DNA from: Gemmiger formicilis
Lineage (GTDB): Bacteria > Bacillota > Clostridia > Oscillospirales > Ruminococcaceae
Direction of reading: 5' to 3'
Length of the DNA stretch: 64,000 nt
Assembly: GCF_024462815.1 (NCBI RefSeq)
Contig: NZ_JANGCG010000006.1
Coordinates: 1 to 64,000, forward strand
In this document: piece after piece, positions 57,438-64,000 of the stretch
Layout of the letters: every line of letters starts with the position of its first letter
How positions within the stretch are numbered: position 1 is the first letter of the stretch
The notes under the pieces: generated by a model
Database searches by the model: none
Told to the model about the DNA's origin: nothing
The model's input: the letters and a program-made list of their open reading frames with translations, nothing else
Program-made: the position numbers and the translations under genes

Positions 57438-58526
57438 ATGAAAATTTTAGCTGCAACATTGCTGGTTTATGCGGCTGGCCTGCTGCTTACAGCGGTCGGC
57501 AGCCGTCTGGCCGGGCGGTGCACCACATGGTGCTGCGCCCTGCTGGGGCTGCCCATGTGGGTTGTGGGCGGCACAGTCGCGCCCTTATGCCTGGCGCTGC
57601 CCCAGCTTATGCTGGCGTTTCTGGCGGCGGGTATGTCGGTTACAGCGCTGGCCGTGGGCACGGCGCTGGCGGGCGCTGTCACAAATCTGGGGCTGGCGCT
57701 GGCGGTCTGTCTGCTGAACCGTCACCGCCCCGCCGTGGCCGAGCGCGACGAGTTCTGCCGCAAGTGTGTGCTTTTGCTGGCCGCCTGCGGCGTGCTGGTG
57801 CTCTTTGTGCGGGATGGAGAGCTGAGCTACACCGGCACCGGACTGCTGATGCTGTTATTTGTGCTGTTTGTGCTGATGAGCATTGCGTTCCAGCACGAGT
57901 TCACCTACGGCGATATGATTGAAGCGGTCTCCACCTCCGAGGAGGCCCCCAGCCCGCGGCTGGCCGCGCAGGACTATGGCTACACAGCCCACACGATGGC
58001 GTTCCCGGTTATGAATCTGCACAACTCGCTGAAGAATCTGGCGGGCGTTGTGGGCGGGCTGGCGCTGCTGGCGGCGGGGGCACAGGCGCTGCTCTACAGT
58101 GCCACCACGCTGGCCAACCTCACAGGCACAATACAGGCCCTCTGGGCGGCTTCGCTCATCAGCCTGGGATTCTGTATTCCTTTGCTGGTGGAGGCGCTGG
58201 AGCACCCGCTGGGCTCGGTCTGGAAGTGGTTTGCCGTGCGCTGCCGCTATTACCCGCCGGATTCGCTGCCCATCCAGCTGCTGAACAGCGCGATTCTGAA
58301 CCTGACGCTGGCGCTGCCGATTTCCAGCCTGATGTACCGCCACAAGCTGCCGGTGGGCGCGCAGTTCCGCAGCTATGAGGTGCCGGTCTGCGCGGCTATG
58401 GCGTTGATTCTGTTGCTGCCGCCGCTGCGCAGGCACAAGCTCAAGCGCTGGCAGGGCGGGCTGTGCATGGTACTGTATGCGCTGTACCTCGCCGCTGCTC
58501 TGTTTGTACCGCGGGCCGGCGCGTAA
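57438..58526 (+). CDS. Multi-pass membrane protein, unknown function
   Basis: A 362-residue protein with about ten predicted helices (for example ILAATLLVYAAGLLLTAVG, LPQLMLAFLAAGMSVTALAV, GAVTNLGLALAVCLLNRH, CVLLLAACGVLVLFV, LLMLLFVLFVLMSIAF). The two-fold pattern of helices with charged cytoplasmic loops and the motif NLHNSLKNLAGVVGGLALL recalls the Ca2+/cation antiporter fold, but the acidic signature residues are not evident, so no function is assigned. The ATG has only AGGA next to it and directly follows the proS terminator, so it may depend on read-through or be poorly translated. Confidence 0.6.
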   Translation: MKILAATLLVYAAGLLLTAVGSRLAGRCTTWCCALLGLPMWVVGGTVAPLCLALPQLMLAFLAAGMSVTALAVGTALAGAVTNLGLALAVCLLNRHRPAVAERDEFCRKCVLLLAACGVLVLFVRDGELSYTGTGLLMLLFVLFVLMSIAFQHEFTYGDMIEAVSTSEEAPSPRLAAQDYGYTAHTMAFPVMNLHNSLKNLAGVVGGLALLAAGAQALLYSATTLANLTGTIQALWAASLISLGFCIPLLVEALEHPLGSVWKWFAVRCRYYPPDSLPIQLLNSAILNLTLALPISSLMYRHKLPVGAQFRSYEVPVCAAMALILLLPPLRRHKLKRWQGGLCMVLYALYLAAALFVPRAGA

Positions 58527-58549
58527 AAGGGATGCGGCGTAAACCTGCG

Positions 58550-58576
58550 GCGGGGTGAGGTCACCCCGCCCCTACA
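58550..58576. repeat. Short palindromic repeat, GTAGGGG family
   Basis: GGCGGGGTGAGGTCACCCCG followed by CCCCTAC, the reverse orientation of the copy at 50839-50864. Confidence 0.55.
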
Positions 58577-58599
58577 TAGATACCCACACATTTGAGAAC

Positions 58600-58644
58600 A
58601 AAAAATAAGCCGCCTTGTGTTTCCGATGTGAAACACAAGGCGGC
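58600..58644 (-). terminator. Terminator of the asnB/ATP-grasp/murE unit
   Basis: Stem AGCCGCCTTGTGTTTC / GAAACACAAGGCGGCT (58608-58644), followed on the minus strand by TTATTTTTTG. Confidence 0.9.
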
Positions 58645-58649
58645 TGTTG

Positions 58650-60110
58650 TCATTTCTGCAATTTTGCGCAGGCCTCTTTGATGATGTCGCGCTCAACAAA
58701 ATGCTGCTTTTGGCCGTGGATGAGCTGGTAATCCTCGTGGCCCTTGCCGGCAAAGAGGACAATGTCGCCCGGTTCGGCCATCTTTACCGCGGCATAAATC
58801 GCGTCGCAGCGGTCGGTGATGCAGGCGTAGGGCGCACCGGGGGCCATATGGCCCGCAATGTCCCGGATGACATCCTCCGGCGGCTCGTTGTCGGGGTTGT
58901 CGCTCGTGATGATGCTGTAATCCGCGTAGGCGCTGGATGCATCCGCCAGTTCCTTGCGGCGCACCTGCGTGCGGCCGCCGACCGAGCCGAACACACAAAT
59001 CAGTCGGTGCGGCTGGTAGGCGCGCAGCGTTTTGAGCGCGCTGGTCAGCGCCAGACCGTTGTGGCTGTAGTCCACGATGAAGGTGCGGCCGGGCAGGCCC
59101 TCCACCACCTCAAAGCGACCCTGCACCGGGGTGTGGGCCAGTGTGGCGGCGGCCTGCGCGGGTGTCACACCGAAGGCCCCACACAGGGCAATGGCGCACA
59201 GCGCGTCTGAGGCGCTGAACGCGCCGGGGGACATAACCCGCACCGGGGTGGCCGCGCCGCCGTGCGCACAGACAAAATCAATGCCGAGCGCGGTCTCACT
59301 GCGGTACTGGGCCAGATTCCCGCCGTGGTAGTCAGCCGGGCTCTGGATGCCAAAGCTGACCGGCTCGCCTTGGAAGCCCTCGCGCATAAAGGTGCTGTAG
59401 GGGTCATCGGCGTTATAGACCATCGTGCGGGCATTGTATTCGGCAAACAGGCGGCGCTTGGCGCACTTGTAGTCCTCAAAGTCCGGGTGCTCGCCGGGGC
59501 CGATGTGGTCCTCCGACAGGTTGGTGAAGGCCACTACCTCAAAGGGCACGCCGTCCACGCGGTGATGGCGCAGGGCCTGACTGCTGACCTCCAGCACACA
59601 GTGGTGCACACCGGCGTCCAGCATTTTGCGGAACAGGCGGTGCAGCTCCAGGCTTTCGGGGGTGGTGTTGGCGGTGGCCTCGTGCACACCGGCAATGTCC
59701 ACGCCGTTGGAGCCGATGTAGGCGCAGGGCAGGCCGGCCTCGGTCATAATGGCGGCGGTCAGCAGGGCGGTGGTGGTCTTGCCCTTGGTGCCGGTAATGC
59801 CAATCAGATGCAGCTTATCCGCGGGGTTGCCGTAGAAATCTGCACCGATGACCGCCAGCGCGGCGCGGGTGTCCTCGGTGACAATCTGCACGGCGTCGGC
59901 GGGCAGGACCAGCGTGCGCTCGACCAGAAAGGCGCGGCAGCCGTTCCGGTAGGCGCTCTCCGCATAGGTGTGGCCGTCCAGCCACGCGCCGACCAGACAG
60001 ACGAACAGCGCCCCAGGCCCCGCCTTGCGGGAATCGTAGGTGATAGCGGTGATGTCCGCATCGGACGCGCCGGTGTGGTCAATGCGGCGGACAAGGTCGT
60101 TCAATTTCAT
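58650..60110 (-). CDS. murE: UDP-MurNAc-tripeptide synthetase (MurE)
   Basis: Adds the third residue of the peptidoglycan stem to UDP-MurNAc-L-Ala-D-Glu. The 486-residue Mur ligase has the N-terminal UDP-binding domain (IDHTGASDADITAITYDSRK), the P-loop GITGTKGKTTTALLT, TTPESLELHRLF, EVSSQALRHHRVDG, and the C-terminal domain starting PVQGRFEVVEGLPGRTFIVDYSHNGLAL. The residue-3 selection motif reads SDNPDNEPPEDVI. mDAP-adding enzymes usually have DNPR, where Arg binds the extra carboxylate; DNPD instead suggests Lys, Orn or another diamino acid. Last gene of the asnB-ATP-grasp-murE unit. Confidence 0.9.
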   Translation of the reverse strand: MKLNDLVRRIDHTGASDADITAITYDSRKAGPGALFVCLVGAWLDGHTYAESAYRNGCRAFLVERTLVLPADAVQIVTEDTRAALAVIGADFYGNPADKLHLIGITGTKGKTTTALLTAAIMTEAGLPCAYIGSNGVDIAGVHEATANTTPESLELHRLFRKMLDAGVHHCVLEVSSQALRHHRVDGVPFEVVAFTNLSEDHIGPGEHPDFEDYKCAKRRLFAEYNARTMVYNADDPYSTFMREGFQGEPVSFGIQSPADYHGGNLAQYRSETALGIDFVCAHGGAATPVRVMSPGAFSASDALCAIALCGAFGVTPAQAAATLAHTPVQGRFEVVEGLPGRTFIVDYSHNGLALTSALKTLRAYQPHRLICVFGSVGGRTQVRRKELADASSAYADYSIITSDNPDNEPPEDVIRDIAGHMAPGAPYACITDRCDAIYAAVKMAEPGDIVLFAGKGHEDYQLIHGQKQHFVERDIIKEACAKLQK

Positions 60111-60126
60111 AGAAAATTTCCTTTTG

Positions 60127-61353
60127 TTACTTCTTGACCGGATAATAGGTCTTGAACTTCTTGAACTGGCGGCGCAGCTGTTCCAGCACGCAGGCGTAGC
60201 GCACAGGATTCCACAGCAAATCGGGCTTGTAGAGCAGGGAGCAGGCCTCCTTGCCCTGTGCCTTCAGCGCTTTGGCGCGGGCCACAAGATCCTTGTCCTC
60301 AGTGTAGGTGAAGGCCACCTGCGCGGGCACGTGATGCCAGAACACCTCATTCTTGTTCAGCACGCAGTCGGTGCCGCCGTCATTCCACTTTTCCACAACA
60401 AGGCGTGCAATATTCATGCCGGTGGCGGTCACATAGTAGTTGCTGCGGCCCTGACGGAGGTTGATTTCAAACACGCGGTAATCGCCGGGCGTGCCGCTGT
60501 ACTTGATGTCAAAGTTGGAGAAGCCGGTGTAGTGGCAGGCTTCCAGCATCTTGCGGATGTTCTCGACCAGCGGCAGGGAGGTGGTGTCCTCGCTGACGAT
60601 GGCGGCGTGATTGCCCAGTCCGTGCGGGGTATGCTCCTCGACCATCGTGTGGCCCAGGCACATGGCGCGGACCTTGCCGTTCTCGTCCGAGAAGGCGGTC
60701 AGCACGCGCATATGGTCATCGCCGCCCGGCACCATCTTCTGCAGCACCATGCGGTCAGGGTAGCCGCTGGCGTAGATGGTCTTGACGATTTCGGCGGCCT
60801 CGGCGGGGGTGGCGGCAGTGTAGACCTTCTTCATCGTGTCGAAGGGGTGCTTCCAGTAGTCAACGCTGGAGGACGGCTTGACGATGATGGGGTAGGCGAA
60901 GCCCAGCTTCTCCTCGGTCAGTTCAGCGGCGTCCACGGGGGCCGACAGAATTTTGGAGTCGGGGTAGGGGATACCGAACTTCTCGCAGACCTCGTAGAAC
61001 TCGGCCTTTTTCTGGATGGAGCCGTACAGGTCGGCGGCGGGGCCGGGGGCGATATACTCGGTCAGCTCGGCCTTGCGGCGGATAATCATGGCGGCGTAAT
61101 CGTCGGTGCAGCCGAACAGATAGAGCCGGTTGCCCTTGTGCTGGGCGGCAAACTTATGCAGGATGCGCAGCATCGTGTCCTCGTTGTCCATATCAGGCAC
61201 GGTGGTGAAGTGGACGATTTTGGAATACTTGGTCGGGGCCATCGGGTAGCGGCCAAAGGCATAGCTATCCACGCCGTAAGCCTCATGGAAGGCCCGGGCA
61301 AAGTTATAACAGTTGAGGTCTGCGCCTAAAAATACAGGGATAATGGCGGGCAT
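60127..61353 (-). CDS. ATP-grasp carboxylate-amine ligase, D-aspartate-ligase-like
   Basis: A 408-residue cytoplasmic ATP-grasp enzyme: IIPVFLGADLNCYNFARAFH start, FGRYPMAP, GIPYPDSKIL, the ATP-binding lysine strand YPIIVKPSSSVDYW, loop LQKMVPGGDDHMRVL, and FEINLRQGRSNYYVTATG with the metal-binding Glu/Asn. The organisation resembles D-aspartate ligases of the Aslfm type, which attach D-Asp to the side amine of the third stem residue (COG3919-like). It is placed between asnB and murE, 16 bases from murE, which fits cross-bridge synthesis. The exact amino acid donor is not shown. GGAGATGTATTTCT precedes the ATG. Confidence 0.75.
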   Translation of the reverse strand: MPAIIPVFLGADLNCYNFARAFHEAYGVDSYAFGRYPMAPTKYSKIVHFTTVPDMDNEDTMLRILHKFAAQHKGNRLYLFGCTDDYAAMIIRRKAELTEYIAPGPAADLYGSIQKKAEFYEVCEKFGIPYPDSKILSAPVDAAELTEEKLGFAYPIIVKPSSSVDYWKHPFDTMKKVYTAATPAEAAEIVKTIYASGYPDRMVLQKMVPGGDDHMRVLTAFSDENGKVRAMCLGHTMVEEHTPHGLGNHAAIVSEDTTSLPLVENIRKMLEACHYTGFSNFDIKYSGTPGDYRVFEINLRQGRSNYYVTATGMNIARLVVEKWNDGGTDCVLNKNEVFWHHVPAQVAFTYTEDKDLVARAKALKAQGKEACSLLYKPDLLWNPVRYACVLEQLRRQFKKFKTYYPVKK

Positions 61354-61384
61354 AGAAATACATCTCCAATTTCTGGTAGCTTTG

Positions 61385-61410
61385 GGCTTCCCCTTTTGGG
61401 GGAAGGCTTT
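61385..61410. repeat. CTTCCCC/GGGGAAG palindromic repeat
   Basis: GGCTTCCCCTTTTGGGGGAA followed by GGCTTT, between asnB and the ATP-grasp gene; as a stem in the transcript it could adjust downstream expression. Confidence 0.6.
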
Positions 61411-61415
61411 ACCGC

Positions 61416-63266
61416 TTACGCATCAAATTTCTCAAAGAACTGCTCGTGCCACGTCAGGAAGGTGTAGGCAGTCCAGATTTTGCGGCGCTCGTGCTTGGGG
61501 TCGGCCAGCATGGCAACCAGCTTGTCCTGGTTGAAATACTCGGCGGCCACATCGCTGGTAAAGCTCTTGCGCACCTTGGCGGAAAACTCCGGGTCCTCCA
61601 GCCACTTGGCAATCGGCACCGGGAAGCCCTTCTTGGTGCGGTTGGCCCACGCGTCGGGCAGGGTCTTGTTGGCGGCGGTGCGCAGCACGGCCTTGGTGTC
61701 GCCGCGCAGCTTGTAGCTGTCGGGGTAGGCCTGCGCCTCGCGCAGAACCTCGCGGTCAAGGTAGGGCACGCGCAGCTCCAGACTGTGGGCCATGCTCATC
61801 TTGTCGGCCTTCAGCAGGATGTCGCCGGGCAGCCAGAGGTTCAGATCAAGGTACTGCTTCTTTTCCAGCTCGCTCAGGTCTTTCACGCGGTCATAAATCG
61901 GCGCGGCAACCTCGCGGGCTGTGGGGCCGACGCGGTACTTCGGCTTCAGAATGTCATAGGCGTCCTTCTCCTCAAAGACGTGTGCCTGCCCGATAAACCA
62001 GTCCTCGGGGCGGCCGCTGCCCTTGATGATGAAGTCATGCCCCTTGAAGTAGGGCAGCTGCTGGCTCACATCGCTGGCCAGATGGCGCAGCGGGGCGGGC
62101 ACGTGCTTGTACTTCTGCATCAGCGGGGTGTCGGCATACCACTCATAGCCCGCGTAGATTTCGTCCGCGCCCTCGCCGGAAAGCACAACCGTGACGTGCT
62201 GGCGGGCCAGCTGGCAGAGAAAATACAGCGGCACGCTGGACGGATTGGACTGGGGCTCGTCCATGTGGTACTGGATGTCCGCAAAGGCGTCCAGGCACTG
62301 CTCCTTGGTCAGCATTTCGCGGTAGTTCTTGATGCCCAGCTTCTGGGAAAGCTCCCCCGCCTCGGTGGTCTCGTCAAACTTGTGGGTGCCGTCCGGGCTG
62401 GCAAAGCCGACCGAGAAGGTCTCATCGGGCATCAGGCAGGCGGTGATATAGCTGGAATCCACGCCGCCGGACAGGAAAGCGCCCAGCTTGACATCGCTGA
62501 TGCGGTGGGCGGCAACACTCTCGCGCACGCGGGCATCAATCTGGTCGGCCGCGGCCTCATAGGAGAGGGTGGTGGGGTGGCGGAAATCCACATCCCAGTA
62601 GCGCTCAATGTGCATCTGGCCGTCCTTGTAGGTGAACCAGTGCGCCGGGGGCAGCTTGTAGGTTCCCTTGAAGAAGGTCTCGTTCATGGCGCTGTACTGG
62701 AAGGTCAGGTAGGGGCGCAGTGCCTCGGCGTTGACCTCGCGGCGGAAGCCCGGGTGCTCGAGCAGGCTCTTGATTTCACTGCCGAACAAGAGCTCGCCCG
62801 CGTCGGTCTGGGTGTAGTAGAACGGCTTGATGCCGAAGATATCGCGTGCGCCGTACATTTCGTTGGTCTTGGTATCCCACACGACAAAGGCAAACATACC
62901 GCGCAGCATACCGGCCAGCTTGGTGCCGTACTCCTCATAGCCGTGGATGATGACCTCGGTGTCGCAGTGGGTCTTGAAGATGTGGCCCTTGGCCTGCAGC
63001 TCGGTGCGCAAATCCATAAAGTTATAAATCTCACCGTTGAAAACGCAGACAACCGTGCCATCCTCATTGTACATGGGCTGCTTGCCTGCAGCCAGGTCAA
63101 TGATGCTCAGGCGGCGGAAGCCCAGTGCAATGGCGGTGCGGGGATCCTCGCCGCTGATGTGATACCCCTCCATATCGGGACCGCGGTGAATGATGCGGTC
63201 GGCCATTTTGTGCAGGATGGCCTCGCGCTGTTCACGCAGACCGGTAAAGCCAACAAAACCACACAT
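61416..63266 (-). CDS. asnB: Glutamine-hydrolysing asparagine synthetase-type amidotransferase
   Basis: A 616-residue class II amidotransferase: the N-terminal Cys2 nucleophile in MCGFVGFTGLREQREAILHK, the glutaminase domain to about 190 (RRLSIIDLAAGKQPMYNEDG, VFNGEIYNFMDLR), and the synthetase domain with the PPi loop GAFLSGGVDSSYITACL and LSGEGADEIYAGY. It may make asparagine. In lactic acid bacteria and corynebacteria relatives (AsnB1, AsnH, LtsA) instead amidate mDAP or D-Asp in peptidoglycan. The neighbours (ATP-grasp ligase, murE) favour the second reading. First gene of the unit, with AAAGGGAATGAACCT upstream. Confidence 0.92.
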   Translation of the reverse strand: MCGFVGFTGLREQREAILHKMADRIIHRGPDMEGYHISGEDPRTAIALGFRRLSIIDLAAGKQPMYNEDGTVVCVFNGEIYNFMDLRTELQAKGHIFKTHCDTEVIIHGYEEYGTKLAGMLRGMFAFVVWDTKTNEMYGARDIFGIKPFYYTQTDAGELLFGSEIKSLLEHPGFRREVNAEALRPYLTFQYSAMNETFFKGTYKLPPAHWFTYKDGQMHIERYWDVDFRHPTTLSYEAAADQIDARVRESVAAHRISDVKLGAFLSGGVDSSYITACLMPDETFSVGFASPDGTHKFDETTEAGELSQKLGIKNYREMLTKEQCLDAFADIQYHMDEPQSNPSSVPLYFLCQLARQHVTVVLSGEGADEIYAGYEWYADTPLMQKYKHVPAPLRHLASDVSQQLPYFKGHDFIIKGSGRPEDWFIGQAHVFEEKDAYDILKPKYRVGPTAREVAAPIYDRVKDLSELEKKQYLDLNLWLPGDILLKADKMSMAHSLELRVPYLDREVLREAQAYPDSYKLRGDTKAVLRTAANKTLPDAWANRTKKGFPVPIAKWLEDPEFSAKVRKSFTSDVAAEYFNQDKLVAMLADPKHERRKIWTAYTFLTWHEQFFEKFDA

Positions 63267-63382
63267 AGGTTCATTCCCTTTCGTATATAGAACAATTAGA
63301 CAGAATTTTACTTATATATTTGTATATTGTACCACAGATGCAGGGAAAAGAAAAGTGGTAAAGCGGAATGGTAAAAGATTTT

Positions 63383-63411
63383 GTAGGGGTCGATGCTTGG
63401 CATCGACCCGG
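63383..63411. repeat. Short palindromic repeat, GTAGGGG family
   Basis: GTAGGGGTCGATGCTTGGCA then TCGACCC: stem GGGTCGATGC / GCATCGACCC. The rest of this 239-base gap holds the sufU terminator and A+T-rich sequence before asnB where the asnB promoter must lie. Confidence 0.55.
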
Positions 63412-63460
63412 GAACGCTGCCGCCGCTGATAAACTGCGCGGGCGGATGCGCAGCTTTCAA

Positions 63461-63494
63461 CAAAAATGAGGCAGAGCGTTGAAACTCTGCCTCA
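63461..63494 (-). terminator. Terminator of the suf unit
   Basis: Stem ATGAGGCAGAG / CTCTGCCTCAT (63466-63494), followed on the minus strand by TTTTTGTTG, 11 bases after the sufU stop. Confidence 0.88.
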
Positions 63495-63505
63495 TATAAA
63501 CGGTT

Positions 63506-63967
63506 TTACGCTTTATCTTCCGTCGTCACCTTGTCGGTCTTGCCCTCGCCGTCCAGCGCTTCCTCCAGCGTGTGCCATGCCAGCACGGCGCACTTGACGC
63601 GGGCGGGCACATGGGCGATGCCCTGCAGGGCAGCCACGTCCTCCAGGTCGTCCAGCTCCTCGGGCGTGATTTTGCCTTTAATCATCTGGAAATACAGGCT
63701 GATTAAGCGGTGGGCGTCCTCCACGGTGCGGCCCTTCACAAGGTCAATCATCAGGGAGGCAGACGCCTGCGAAATCGCACAGCCGCTGCCGATGAAACCG
63801 GCGTCCTCAATTTTGCCGTCCTTCACGCGGAGCTGCAGGGTGATATCGTCACCGCAGCTGGGGTTGACGCCCTCCAGACTGTGGGTGGCGCACTCCACGG
63901 GGTGTCGGTTCTCCTTGCTGCGGCTGTTCTCGGTAATGATCTGGGTATACAGTTCGTTCAGGTTCAC
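63506..63967 (-). CDS. sufU: SufU-type iron-sulfur cluster assembly protein
   Basis: A 153-residue zinc-dependent sulfurtransferase/scaffold of the Gram-positive SUF system that takes sulfur from the desulfurase SufS. It has the three conserved Cys in NPSCGDDITL, GSGCAISQASASLM and ARVKCAVLAWHTLEEAL, and the SufU-type insertion between the second and third (YFQMIKGKITPEELDDLE), which IscU lacks. Start is GTG at 63967, overlapping the TGA of the preceding gene, so it is coupled to it. It contrasts with the divergent NifU-like protein at 15977. Confidence 0.95.
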   Translation of the reverse strand: MNLNELYTQIITENSRSKENRHPVECATHSLEGVNPSCGDDITLQLRVKDGKIEDAGFIGSGCAISQASASLMIDLVKGRTVEDAHRLISLYFQMIKGKITPEELDDLEDVAALQGIAHVPARVKCAVLAWHTLEEALDGEGKTDKVTTEDKA

Positions 63968-64000
63968 AGGCCCATCACCTTTCTGACATTTTCAAGATTT
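63964..64000 (-). CDS. C-terminal end of a gene upstream of sufU, possibly sufS
   Basis: On the minus strand, reading from the window edge, the last codons NLENVRKVMGL-stop overlap the sufU start (TGA within GTGA). In most Firmicutes the gene before sufU is the cysteine desulfurase sufS, and the overlap shows co-transcription, but 11 residues are too few to be certain. Confidence 0.4.
   Translation of the reverse strand, partial: NLENVRKVMGL

Noticed and set aside
1..64000. CRISPR array
   Set aside because: No set of evenly spaced direct repeats and no cas genes; the repeats seen are irregularly spaced palindromes in different intergenic spaces.

Overview
The window looks like a chromosomal segment of a high-GC, low-redundancy gut Firmicute of the Oscillospiraceae (Gemmiger / Subdoligranulum / Faecalibacterium type). 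This is inferred from the mix of Firmicute-type Shine-Dalgarno sites, sigma-A promoters with 17-bp spacers, a GGGtGRT protein pair, SufU, an archaeal/eukaryotic-type ProRS, a DivIVA-like protein and GC-rich codon use. No phage, plasmid or CRISPR array is seen. One tRNA (Lys-UUU) is present and no rRNA.

Layout. 1-7.9 kb: a fold-back repeat, then a complete oligopeptide ABC importer operon (lipoprotein, two permeases, two ATPases, small membrane protein). 8-12.8 kb: tRNA-Lys and aspS from divergent promoters, then a DUF4349 lipoprotein and hisS. 12.8-15.7 kb: an MFS carrier and an O-antigen-ligase-like polymerase. 15.9-17.7 kb: a NifU-like/GGGtGRT gene pair with a consensus promoter and highly biased codons. 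17.8-23.8 kb: a five-gene operon joining a DivIVA-like coiled coil, a VWA-like/FHA membrane protein, a zinc-knuckle FHA protein, an FHA-FHA-ABC ATPase and its ABC-2 permease. 23.9-34.3 kb: a CmpB-family membrane protein, trmB, an AlaX-type editing protein, a solute-binding-like lipoprotein, malQ, a degenerate GGDEF protein, a lone PTS EIIC, an esterase and a DJ-1 protein. 34.5-42.5 kb: mgsA, a cytoplasmic ricin-type lectin with a histone-like tail, a DEAD-box helicase, a GntR (YtrA-like) regulated ABC module, mtnN and ychF. 42.7-46.7 kb: a two-component system and an ECF sigma/DUF4179 pair. 46.8-48.9 kb: a 1.67-kb insert (XRE regulator, DUF3169-like membrane protein, small LSm-like protein) between two 218-bp direct repeats, one of which is a broken 3' end of the adjacent spoIID-like gene. 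49.8-58.5 kb: membrane and hypothetical proteins, gap, a DtxR/MntR-type repressor, dapF, acpP and proS. 58.6-63.3 kb: asnB, a D-aspartate-ligase-like ATP-grasp gene and murE in one direction, which reads as a peptidoglycan stem-peptide or cross-bridge module. The right edge holds sufU and probably the last codons of its partner gene.

Short palindromic repeats of at least three families are scattered through the intergenic spaces. The strongest candidates for a new system are the FHA-decorated ABC exporter operon, the NifU-like/GGGtGRT pair and the asnB/ATP-grasp/murE cluster. The self-contained, operator-bearing insert at 47-48.7 kb is the clearest recent acquisition. All names rest on reading motifs by eye; no database search was run.
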